Under the pieces are notes generated by a model that had not been told where the DNA came from, did no database searches, and was given only the letters and a program-made list of their open reading frames with translations. Shown one piece after another: positions 34,254 through 40,303 of a DNA stretch of 40,303 nt. The stretch is taken from contig NC_015165.1 in NCBI RefSeq assembly GCF_000190575.1, positions 1 through 40,303 on the forward strand. Reading direction: 5' to 3'. The translations under genes were made by a program, and so were the position numbers. Numbering within the stretch: the stretch's first letter is position 1; each line of letters opens with the position of its first letter. Source of the stretch: Phocaeicola salanitronis DSM 18170 (GTDB lineage: Bacteria > Bacteroidota > Bacteroidia > Bacteroidales > Bacteroidaceae).

Positions 34254-34455
34254 TCAGATCTTTTAATTTAGTATTTCCTGCCTCATTGATTAACCGTGCA
34301 AAAGCAGATTCTAACACAGAGGGAATATCTTTATGTGCACTTATAACATCAGAAATTTTTTTATCACCATATTTAGAGTTCAATTCAGCTATCAAAGAAT
34401 CAATGTCATTCTTTACTTCATTGAGCCGTTTCAGAAAATAAATATACTCGTCCAT
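34234..34455 (-). CDS. Small helical hypothetical protein
   Basis: A 73-residue, mostly helical protein: MDEYIYFLKRLNEVKNDIDS, then LNSKYGDKKISDVISAHKDI. The first half has heptad spacing suited to a coiled coil. No family recognised. It follows the ribbon-helix-helix gene by seven bases and overlaps the next gene, so it is translated as part of the same operon. Confidence 0.6.
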   Translation of the reverse strand: MDEYIYFLKRLNEVKNDIDSLIAELNSKYGDKKISDVISAHKDIPSVLESAFARLINEAGNTKLKDLNDGLGF

Positions 34456-34462
34456 TATTGTT

Positions 34463-34705
34463 TTATTTTAAGTTATTAAATGCGTCTAAAAATGTATTTA
34501 TCTTTAGCTGTAATGATTGATTCTCTTTTTTCAAACGAACATTTGCTTCCCGTTCATTTAAGTAGCGAACATTCAAATCTTCATATTGACTGATCAAACA
34601 TTTAATAACACCTGTATAGGTATTAACACCCACGACTTTTTTTAGCCTTTCTAACTTCTCTGATTCTGCTTCACTAATCCTCAAAGTAAACTTTTTATCT
34701 TCCAT
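34463..34705 (-). CDS. Small DNA-binding-type protein with coiled-coil tail
   Basis: An 80-residue protein: a ribbon-helix-helix-like N-terminus (MEDKKFTLRISEAESEKLER, LKKVVGVNTYTGVIKCLISQ) joined to a coiled coil (about 45-78, EREANVRLKKENQSLQLKIN). It heads a five-gene operon under promoter module E. It may regulate that operon or bind plasmid DNA, in the manner of small MobC/CopG-type proteins. Inferred from pattern only. Confidence 0.65.
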   Translation of the reverse strand: MEDKKFTLRISEAESEKLERLKKVVGVNTYTGVIKCLISQYEDLNVRYLNEREANVRLKKENQSLQLKINTFLDAFNNLK

Positions 34706-34713
34706 GTTAAAAT

Positions 34714-34830
34714 CTGCTTTTGTTTATCCTGCCAGCCAAAGCAGTTTAAAATTATTGATAATAAATCGTTTCCCGATATACAAATATAGCAATAACATCT
34801 AAATGTCGAAAATTGTAAGACATTTATTTT
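34714..34830 (-). repeat. Repeat copy E: diverged promoter-leader module
   Basis: This copy keeps the functional-looking parts while the bases between have changed: the ATGTC/GACAT inverted repeat, the -7 TATATTTG, TTATTATCAAT, and the leader CTGCTTTGGCTGGCAGGATA with its AAAGCAG arm. Conservation of exactly these elements in a diverged copy supports selection on promoter and leader. It lacks the upstream CTTTAGGG block. Confidence 0.85.
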
Positions 34831-34851
34831 TAAATAAAATGTCTGTGTTTT

Positions 34852-34884
34852 ATAGTCCTGATAACATGAGGTTATCAGGACTAT
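34852..34884 (-). terminator. Terminator after ardC
   Basis: Stem ATAGTCCTGATAAC / GTTATCAGGACTAT (14 bp) with loop ATGAG, five bases after the ardC stop on the minus strand. It insulates ardC from promoter module E. Confidence 0.85.
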
Positions 34885-34889
34885 TTAAC

Positions 34890-35900
34890 TTATGCTACAT
34901 CTGTAATAGATTGTTCATTTTCAAGTTCCAGAGAAATATTTAAATGCCGGGATATATACTTAACAGCTTTTATAGCATCAGCCAAAACAGAGAATAAAAA
35001 TTTAGGTTCTTCCCCTATTGATTTACACCATGTTTTCAAATAAGCTGCATTCTCCTTTCTTACTGAAACTGAAATTCCTAAATAAAGTCCCATTAAAGCT
35101 GCAACCAATTCAGCAACAAGCTCTTCTCGACCATAGCTCTTTATATCACGGTCATAAAAATGTTTTCTATTCAAACGCTCATTTACACCTGTACTATGCC
35201 CCATTTCATGGAGTTCCGTTGCATAAAAGTTTTCTCCATCCAAAAATTGCTTCTTCAACGGCAAAGTTATACTATCAGTCGAAAGAGAATAAAAAGCAGA
35301 ATCAGAATACTCTATACTAATCGGACAAACCCAACTTTGACTTTCATTCATAGCATCTAAAATGGGGTTTACATACATTCCTTTCGTCTGATTATTATTT
35401 TCGTCTGTTTCCTTTAGAAATTTCTCTTTGAGCATCTTCCATTTTTGGGGATATCTTGTTGCAAAATCTGTTTGATCTATATTAAAAACATGATAATATT
35501 GTGTATATGAAGATAAGCGATAATTTGCTTTATCTTCTTCCGATAACGCCCTGTAATCTTCAAATGAAATTTTCTCATTAGTATTACGTTCATAGGCACA
35601 CAACATCGTATAATATACAGGAAAAGAAATAGAACCTTTAGAAATCTTAATACCTTCTTTTCTTGCTTGATTAAAAGTCAAAAAAACAGGTGTTTGATAA
35701 TTATACTTCTCGCAAAGGAAATATAATAAAAACACATTTCCACCTGAATAATATCGACCTGTTAAATTCTGCGGAATAAAAATATTTAGGGATTTACCTT
35801 TATAGAACCACGGTTTTTGCCAATTTTCCGACATACTTTCAATCTTTTCAACCATTAAAGCTACAAACTTTTCCGCGTTCTTATCAAATGTTTTTTTCAT
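34890..35900 (-). CDS. ardC: ArdC-type antirestriction protein (N-terminal ssDNA-binding, C-terminal zincin)
   Basis: A 336-residue protein with the ArdC N-terminal domain (about 1-150, WQKPWFYKGKSLNIFIPQNL and YYSGGNVFLLYF) and a metallopeptidase-like domain. The HEMGHSTG motif (His231, Glu232, His235) and downstream EELVAELV glutamates are intact. ArdC proteins bind single-stranded DNA and protect incoming plasmids from restriction. The gene stands alone between promoter module F and a terminator, as a self-contained cassette on the predicted leading side of oriT. Confidence 0.92.
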   Translation of the reverse strand: MKKTFDKNAEKFVALMVEKIESMSENWQKPWFYKGKSLNIFIPQNLTGRYYSGGNVFLLYFLCEKYNYQTPVFLTFNQARKEGIKISKGSISFPVYYTMLCAYERNTNEKISFEDYRALSEEDKANYRLSSYTQYYHVFNIDQTDFATRYPQKWKMLKEKFLKETDENNNQTKGMYVNPILDAMNESQSWVCPISIEYSDSAFYSLSTDSITLPLKKQFLDGENFYATELHEMGHSTGVNERLNRKHFYDRDIKSYGREELVAELVAALMGLYLGISVSVRKENAAYLKTWCKSIGEEPKFLFSVLADAIKAVKYISRHLNISLELENEQSITDVA

Positions 35901-35908
35901 AATTAATT

Positions 35909-36118
35909 TTGCTTTTGTTTATCCTGCCAGCCAAAGCAGTTTTAAGTGATTGATAATAAGTTGTTTTTCGATATACAAATATACGAAATATCTCCAAATG
36001 TCGCAAATTATTAGACATTTATTTCAATAATATATAGTTAAATATTATTTATTCATATATTATATATTTATATAATATTCCCTGCTGTGTCTGTGGCATG
36101 TTCTTTTCCCTAAAGTTT
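35909..36118 (-). repeat. Repeat copy F: promoter-leader module before ardC
   Basis: Near-perfect inverted match to copy C. On the minus strand it runs from the CTTTAGGGAAAAGAACATGC block through the -33/-7 promoter to the leader TGCTTT/AAAGCA hairpin, ending nine bases before the ardC start. Confidence 0.92.
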
Positions 36119-36140
36119 TATATTTTGGGGTGAGCAATTA

Positions 36141-36332
36141 GGTTTTATAAACGGAATATTCCCTTTAGGGAACATGGAGTCTATAAAACCGAATATCCAA
36201 TGCCTTGTTTTTGTAGGTGCTTCGTAGAAGCGGTGTAAAAAGCAAAACATTGGATATACCTTAGATGGGTTGGGTGGGAAAAATACGTTAGGGATTGCAG
36301 CGGAAAGCTCGACTTGAAAGGCAACCCCCTAA
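36141..36332 (+). other. Three consecutive stem-loops of unknown role
   Basis: Stem-loop 1 has arms GGTTTTATA/TATAAAACC (36141-36149, 36182-36190) with an inner TTCCCT/AGGGAA hairpin. Stem-loop 2 has arms ATATCCAATG/CATTGGATAT (36193-36202, 36248-36257) and an inner GCTTC/GAAGC hairpin. Stem-loop 3 pairs TTAGGG-ATTGC with GCAA-CCCCCTAA (36288-36332). The region has no open frame and is less AT-rich than its surroundings. It may be a structured RNA, a single-strand replication origin, or a mobile-element end. Confidence 0.55.
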
Positions 36333-36372
36333 AAGGAAAGTAGAAAATTGTGCATAAAACATTATGATTTAG

Positions 36373-36380
36373 TATCTTTG
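36373..36380 (+). promoter_or_regulatory. Promoter -7 element for the HU-like gene
   Basis: TATCTTTG, a good TAnnTTTG match, lies 26 bases before the start codon at 36407. The -33 region is within AAAATTGTGC and is weaker. Confidence 0.6.
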
Positions 36381-36406
36381 CAGGACTATTTCAAACCAAA
36401 AGAAAA

Positions 36407-36937
36407 ATGACAAAAGCAGAATTGGTAAATATCATTGCGATAAAAACAGGTATCGACAAAAAAGATGTGATGGCAATTATGGAAAGCCTGATGGCAGAAG
36501 TGAAAAACTCTTTGGGCAAAGGCAAGCACATATACTTGAGAGGGTTCGGCAGCTTCATCATAAAACACAGGGCAGAGAAAACCGCACGCAACATCAGCCA
36601 AAATACCACAGTGATGGTTCCGGCACACAATATCCCGGCTTTCAAGCCAGCAATGGAATTTGTTAATGCAGTTAGCAAACCGCAAGACAAGAACAGCAAC
36701 GGGCTAAAAAAGAACGTACTTTTAACTACATCAACAAAATATTACAGCATCATAAATAAAGGGGCGAAATGCATAGAGGACATAACCCATGTCGCATTTG
36801 AAAATAAGATAGAGAAAGCTCCTTGCCTTATCAGCACATATTCAAAGGAAGATGCAGAAAAAATATTAGAAAGCTCGGAGATACAGGCACAGATAAAAAA
36901 AATGGGTATTGAAATGGAAGTTGTCAGAATTAAATAA
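36407..36937 (+). CDS. HU-family protein with C-terminal extension
   Basis: A 176-residue protein. Residues 1-90 are a HU domain (MTKAELVNIIAIKTGIDKKD, LRGFGSFIIKHRAEKTARNI, then VPAHNIPAFKPA). After a linker, residues about 107-176 form a second domain ending SKEDAEKILESSEIQAQIKK and MGIEMEVVRIK, which recalls the fold of the ribosomal L7/L12 C-terminus (helix-rich, ending in a strand). It is the only + strand gene in this region and has a somewhat higher GC than its neighbours, so it may have arrived with the structured block before it. Confidence 0.8.
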   Translation: MTKAELVNIIAIKTGIDKKDVMAIMESLMAEVKNSLGKGKHIYLRGFGSFIIKHRAEKTARNISQNTTVMVPAHNIPAFKPAMEFVNAVSKPQDKNSNGLKKNVLLTTSTKYYSIINKGAKCIEDITHVAFENKIEKAPCLISTYSKEDAEKILESSEIQAQIKKMGIEMEVVRIK

Positions 36938-36977
36938 AGCAAGAGGCTTTCCATTCCATTCGGCAAATACTCTGTTT

Positions 36978-37376
36978 TTAAATAGTAGCGTATTCGTCAA
37001 GCTCTTTAATCCGCTTTATAACAAGGTCAAATCGTTTCTTGGTAAGAGGGGTAAGCGTATCGAGGTTTTCGCCGTCGAAGTCCTCGCCGAAAATAAGGTT
37101 GTCCACCCCTATGCTGTGATTGTAGTTCTCACGTACACAGTTGCGCAGCGTCCAAAGGTTGTGCAGGTTTACCCAGTCGGCTGTGCGGTTCTTTATCCTA
37201 CTGAACAGGATAACGGCAGTCCGCAAATAGTGTCCCACATGGTCGTAATCGTGGAATACTCGCTTTCCTAAATAGTAGATGTCAATGTCTTTATTTTCTT
37301 CGTCCTCGACCACTTGGCAGAGGGCGAATGGGATATTTTTTAGATTATCCCATTCTATGTAATCAGTTGGTTTCAT
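36978..37376 (-). CDS. Unknown protein, paralogue of 38214-38612
   Basis: A 132-residue soluble protein starting MKPTDYIEWDNLKNIPFALC. It shares over half of its residues with the gene at 38214, including HDY.H.G.YL, WVNL.NLW.LRNC.REN.NH and FDG.N.DT.TPLT..RFD. Conserved His, Asp and Asn residues suggest an active or metal site, but no family is recognised. It is five bases downstream of the YafQ-type toxin gene and could be co-expressed with that pair. Confidence 0.65.
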   Translation of the reverse strand: MKPTDYIEWDNLKNIPFALCQVVEDEENKDIDIYYLGKRVFHDYDHVGHYLRTAVILFSRIKNRTADWVNLHNLWTLRNCVRENYNHSIGVDNLIFGEDFDGENLDTLTPLTKKRFDLVIKRIKELDEYATI

Positions 37377-37381
37377 GTTTG

Positions 37382-37660
37382 TTACTTTTTAAATAGTTCT
37401 GAATGGCTTCCTAATCTCAAAACTTCGATGATGTCCTTTTCTGCATCCAGCCATATCAGAAGAAAATCGCCCTCGATGTGGCACTCCATGCAGCCAAGAT
37501 AATCACCTTTGAGCATGTGCGCCCTGTATTTGGCTGGAAGTTCTATTTCGTTCTCCAGCATTTGAAAGACTTCCAGCAGCTTTTCCAGCTTGTTGGGGTT
37601 GTTCCGATACCTTTTGAAGTCCTTTTTGAATTGTGTTGAGTATCGCAGTGTTTTCATCAT
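37382..37660 (-). CDS. YafQ/RelE-family mRNA interferase toxin
   Basis: A 92-residue toxin: RYSTQFKKDFKRYRNNPNKL at the start, then KYRAHMLKGDYLGCMECHIE with the H-x-L-x-G-x4-C-x-E/H-I pattern, FLLIWLDAEKDIIEVLRLGS and the end HSELF. This is the YafQ branch of RelE, which cleaves mRNA on the ribosome. It overlaps its antitoxin gene by four bases, the standard arrangement. It should act as an addiction module for the plasmid. Confidence 0.92.
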   Translation of the reverse strand: MMKTLRYSTQFKKDFKRYRNNPNKLEKLLEVFQMLENEIELPAKYRAHMLKGDYLGCMECHIEGDFLLIWLDAEKDIIEVLRLGSHSELFKK

Positions 37661-37902
37661 TCACAGGACTTTATAAAGGCTTCCATGCTGCTTGTGTCTA
37701 TTGTACCAGCAAACTTGCCTGTACGTGCTTCTTTTATGGCTGCAATGGTTTCTTCATTCGGTTCTGAATACATTGCGTCCATCAGTGTGCTTTCAACGAA
37801 GTTGTTTAGACTTCTGTTGGCTTTTCTCGCTTCTTCCTGTAAGTCCTTTAACAAGTCCTCACGCAAGCGGAAAGAGGTCTGTTTTCTTATTACTGCTTCC
37901 AT
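37657..37902 (-). CDS. DinJ/RelB-family antitoxin
   Basis: An 81-residue antitoxin with an N-terminal ribbon-helix-helix (KQTSFRLREDLLKDLQEEAR, KANRSLNNFVESTLMDAMY) and a short C-terminal part for toxin binding (IDTSSMEAFIKSCE). It is the first gene of the pair and probably represses it, binding the repeats at 37923-37950. Confidence 0.9.
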   Translation of the reverse strand: MEAVIRKQTSFRLREDLLKDLQEEARKANRSLNNFVESTLMDAMYSEPNEETIAAIKEARTGKFAGTIDTSSMEAFIKSCE

Positions 37903-37922
37903 TTTCTTTGTGTATTATATTG

Positions 37923-37950
37923 TATCACAAAAGTAATACATTATATCACA
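37923..37950 (-). promoter_or_regulatory. Promoter and operator repeats of the toxin-antitoxin pair
   Basis: Two TATCACA direct repeats (37923-37929, 37944-37950) flank a minus-strand -7 element TACTTTTG (37928-37935), about 25 bases before the antitoxin start. This is a plausible autoregulatory operator. The rest of 37951-38123 is AT-rich and shows no gene. Confidence 0.6.
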
Positions 37951-38123
37951 GAATCCAAATTAAAAGGTTTTTTTTACACAATAAAATAGAGAAAAAATTT
38001 GCTTTTCTATACTGTTGCATTCAAATATTGTTTTTCAGGACATTCAAAATCTATACACAGAAGCACCCCACAAACATCAAAAACAAAAGCTACAAGGAAA
38101 CATCGCGCAACCAGAAATAAAAA

Positions 38124-38157
38124 GTGCGATAGTTCTGGAGATTCAGAACTATCGCAC
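38124..38157 (-). terminator. Terminator after the 38214 gene
   Basis: Stem GTGCGATAGTTCT / AGAACTATCGCAC (13 bp), loop of eight bases, followed on the minus strand by TTTTTATTT. Confidence 0.85.
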
Positions 38158-38213
38158 CATATATCAACAATAGGGAAAAGAATTATCTTCCACATTTAGC
38201 AGTTTCCCTATTG

Positions 38214-38612
38214 TCAAAGTGTAGCATACGGATCAAGCTTTCTGATGCGCTTACATAAATAATCAAAACGTCTTTGTGTCAGCGGGGTGATTGTATCATA
38301 GTTCTTTCCATCGAAATGCGAACCATATATCAAATGTTCCACACCTATGCAATGATTATGATTTTCCCGAATACAGTTCCGCAATATCCAAAGATTCTTC
38401 AAATTTACCCATTCAAGCGTTATCCTTTTAATTCGAGCGAACAGTCTTATAGCTGTATATAAATAATACCCACAATGATTGTAATCATGCAAAACAAGCT
38501 CACCATTATAATACACATCAATATCTTCATTTTCTACATCTTCCTTTACTGTACAAAGGAAAAATGGAATATTTTGCAAATTATCCCAGTCAATATAAGT
38601 TGTTGGTTTCAT
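38214..38612 (-). CDS. Unknown protein, paralogue of 36978-37376
   Basis: A 132-residue soluble protein beginning MKPTTYIDWDNLQNIPFFLC. It is the same length as the gene at 36978 and aligns without gaps, but is AT-richer at DNA level, so the two have separate histories and one may have been acquired from another plasmid. It is a single-gene unit with its own terminator. The function is unknown; its place in the predicted leading region makes an anti-defence or establishment role possible. Confidence 0.65.
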   Translation of the reverse strand: MKPTTYIDWDNLQNIPFFLCTVKEDVENEDIDVYYNGELVLHDYNHCGYYLYTAIRLFARIKRITLEWVNLKNLWILRNCIRENHNHCIGVEHLIYGSHFDGKNYDTITPLTQRRFDYLCKRIRKLDPYATL

Positions 38613-38770
38613 AATTATTACATTTCACATTTTTGTTAAGATTCATTCTCTTATTTCTTATGTTACATACCCAAATGTAGCAACTTTTGGGCATGTAACA
38701 CAACATAGAATAGAAGTTCAGGGTACTAATTTTAACAGTTCCATCCCTTATCCGATATAAGTTTTATTGC

Positions 38771-38977
38771 TTAAAAATTAAATTTTCTCTCTTCATAAGA
38801 AAAAGTCCCCATCCAGCAGCAATCTTTTAATCTAAATCCATATTGAGATTCTAAAGTATATAAATACGACTCAAAATCATCAAAATTTTCAGCCATAGCT
38901 TTTTGTTTTTCATCAAGCTTTATTATTAAAATTGAGCCTGTAGAATAATCCAATAAAGTTACATAATTTATATCCAT
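38771..38977 (-). CDS. Small unknown protein under promoter module G
   Basis: A 68-residue protein, MDINYVTLLDYSTGSILIIK, with an acidic aromatic middle (ENFDDFESYLYTLESQYGFR). No domain recognised. Its start codon lies eight bases from the leader hairpin of repeat copy G, exactly as for ardC and radC. That shared control is the best argument that it is a real gene and part of the same expression programme. Confidence 0.7.
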   Translation of the reverse strand: MDINYVTLLDYSTGSILIIKLDEKQKAMAENFDDFESYLYTLESQYGFRLKDCCWMGTFSYEERKFNF

Positions 38978-38985
38978 CTTTCTAA

Positions 38986-39475
38986 TTGCTTTTGTTTATC
39001 CTGCCAGCCAAAGCAGTTTTAAGTGATTAATAATAAGTTGTTTTTCGATATACAAATATACGAAATATCTCCAAATGTCGCAAATTATTAGACATTTATT
39101 TCAATAATATATAGTTAAATATTATTTATTCATATATTATATATTTACATATTGTCCCTGCTGCATCTGTGGCATGTTCTTTTCCCTAAAGTTTCTCATG
39201 TGAATTGTTTTACAGCTTCATTCAATCCGGGAATCGGATCAACCTGTAAAGCTCCGGTATTCCGCTCCATTTTTGCGAAAGCTAAGTACAGAATGTTTCC
39301 TGCCAAAATGGTATCAAAATCAGCTCCGGCTTTTGCAACTCGATTCGAAATATGGTATCAAAAATCAGGCTGCAGGTGGCTGATCTATTCCGGAACCAGT
39401 TCCAGTAAGGTATCATAGAAAAGTACTTCCGTATCTGCACCGGAATTAAAAAGAAAACATACTATAGGGAAAAGG
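38986..39475 (-). repeat. Long repeat copy G (complete)
   Basis: The only copy with all parts: on the minus strand CCTTTTCCCTATAGTATG, the GATACC/dyad block, the CTTTAGGGAAAAGAACATGC block, AT-rich part, inverted repeat, -33/-7 promoter and leader hairpin. It shows that A, B, C, D and F are partial forms of one 490-bp unit. A one-base indel relative to copies A and D near 39271 breaks the shared open frame, so the unit is not coding. The stretch 39476-39581 holds nothing I can assign. Confidence 0.92.
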
Positions 39476-39581
39476 ATTTATCAACTTAGTTAAATCAAAA
39501 ATTTATTTCCCAATGATACATGTTCTAATATTGGAGATAGCTTTCGCTTTAAAACAAAGATTTTCAAGAAATAAACTATTT

Positions 39582-40172
39582 TTATTTTTTCCTACGATTT
39601 ATACTAACGTTTTCAAATGATAAGTATCGGTACAAAGTAGCCTTGCTTCCAATCTTCAGCATTTTACAAATCTCATTTATACTATACTCACCATTCAGAT
39701 ACAAAATTTTAGCTGCTTTTGCTTTTCTTTTACCTTCTACGGACAAACCTTTCGGTCGTCCTCCTAACTTTCCTCTTTCCCTAGCAGCTTGTAATCCTGC
39801 CTTTGTCCTTTCAATAATCATTTCTCTCTCATATTCAGCTAAAGCAGCAAATATACCAAACTGACATTTTCCTAAAGCACTACTTGTATTAATGCCATCA
39901 CTAATACTAATAAATGCAATATTACGCTTTTGCAAACCATCTACAATAGAAACCAACTCTTTTAAAGATCTTCCTAACCTATCAAGCTTCCAAATCACAA
40001 ATGTATCACCAGCACGCAAATAAGATAAAGCCTTATCTAATTCTGGTCGCTCTTTTACACCTGAAGCCTTTTCCATGAAAATACGTTCACACCCAACACT
40101 TTTTAAAGCATCAAGTTGAAGATCTAAATTTTGTTCACGTGTAGATACACGAGCATATCCTATAAATTCCAT
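39582..40172 (-). CDS. Serine recombinase (resolvase/invertase family)
   Basis: A 196-residue small serine recombinase. The catalytic Ser10 lies in YARVSTREQN, followed by the family blocks WKLDRLGRSLKELVSIVDGL, FISISDGINTSSALGKCQFG, and the ALAEYEREMIIERTKAGL helix. A C-terminal helix-turn-helix (about 150-190, KILYLNGEYSINEICKMLKI) reads DNA. Size and domain order fit Hin/Gin/Mpi-type invertases as well as resolvases. A dyad site lies about 90 bases upstream, and its inverted partner is at 27712. A -7 box TATATTTG on the minus strand near 40235 fits its promoter. Confidence 0.92.
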   Translation of the reverse strand: MEFIGYARVSTREQNLDLQLDALKSVGCERIFMEKASGVKERPELDKALSYLRAGDTFVIWKLDRLGRSLKELVSIVDGLQKRNIAFISISDGINTSSALGKCQFGIFAALAEYEREMIIERTKAGLQAARERGKLGGRPKGLSVEGKRKAKAAKILYLNGEYSINEICKMLKIGSKATLYRYLSFENVSINRRKK

Positions 40173-40264
40173 AACTATTAAGTTTCATAAACTCATTAAA
40201 ATGTAAAACTTTCATTTTAAGCAACAAAAATACAAATATATCTAACACAGGATTACCCTGAATA

Positions 40265-40295
40265 TAAGTACATAAAAACGGTCGTTTTATAAAAC
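40265..40295 (+). repeat. Inverted recombination site 2 (right end of the invertible segment)
   Basis: Matches site 1 at 27712-27742 in inverted orientation, with one A/G difference in the inner part. Core AAAACG-GT-CGTTTT has its centre at 40281-40282. It separates the recombinase gene from the window end and, if the molecule is circular, from the first tra gene 21 bases later. Confidence 0.8.
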
Positions 40296-40303
40296 TTAAA
40301 AAA

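Noticed and set aside
39582..40172. Serine recombinase as a plain multimer resolvase
   Set aside because: Not excluded, but I found no direct repeats of its putative site; the two copies seen are inverted and bound a meaningful segment, so inversion explains more.
1..40303. tRNA, rRNA, insertion sequences with transposase
   Set aside because: No cloverleaf, ribosomal sequence or transposase was recognised on either strand.

Overview
The window looks like a complete or nearly complete conjugative plasmid of a gut Bacteroidales bacterium (Bacteroides, Phocaeicola or Parabacteroides type). The evidence is a transfer operon in the Bacteroides conjugative-transposon order (traE-F-G-J-K-L-M-N-O), a MobA/MobC relaxase pair with TraA(ParA)/TraB-like partners, promoters of the TAnnTTTG type, a Rep_3-family initiator with iterons, and AT-rich coding. 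Both window ends are non-coding and the gene set is complete, so circularity is likely. It cannot be proved from the sequence, and some inferences below depend on it.

Layout. 14-11053 (+): mating-pair-formation operon, ending in two outer-membrane-type genes and a strong hairpin. 11202-11650: first copy of a long repeat. 11770-13339 (+): overlapping four-gene VapD/zeta toxin-antitoxin chain. 13386-20513: M23 peptidase, DUF4099/DUF3945 proteins, toprim primase-like protein, PH-domain protein, a chimeric paralogue of a tra protein, a zinc-ribbon protein, HU and a lipoprotein. 20724-23061 (+): VirD4-type coupling protein and an XRE regulator. 23428-23868: RadC/JAB protein. 23953-27540 (-): cargo of three lipoproteins, an orphan KAS III enzyme and a TetR regulator. 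27740-30905 (-): traB-like, parA, mobA, mobC. 30918-30997: probable oriT. 31663-33192: iterons and rep. 33343-39475 (-, except an HU-like gene): small unknown genes, ArdC antirestriction protein, a YafQ/DinJ-type toxin-antitoxin pair and repeats. 39582-40172 (-): serine recombinase.

Most interesting observation: two copies of a 31-bp sequence (30/31 identical) lie in inverted orientation at 27712-27742 and 40265-40295. Each is a dyad with CGTTTT arms around a GT centre, as expected for a serine-recombinase crossover site, and one lies about 90 bp upstream of the recombinase gene. They bound a 12.5-kb segment carrying mob, traA/B, oriT, rep, ardC and the recombinase. As written, the mob-traA-traB operon runs into a terminator, and no TAnnTTTG promoter is visible on the + strand before the tra operon. 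If the segment is flipped (and the molecule is circular), traB is followed about 50 bp later by the tra operon, giving the canonical order traA-traB-(traD)-traE-F-G. All long repeats and nearly all non-cargo genes then become co-oriented. I infer a phase-variable switch for conjugation.

Second theme: a mobile promoter-leader module (copies A-G) carries a -33/-7 promoter inside short inverted repeats and a conserved 5' leader hairpin. Four full or diverged copies stand before ardC, radC and two groups of unknown genes. With the + strand nick predicted at oriT, ardC and most of these genes fall in the leading region, so the modules may drive early expression in the recipient.
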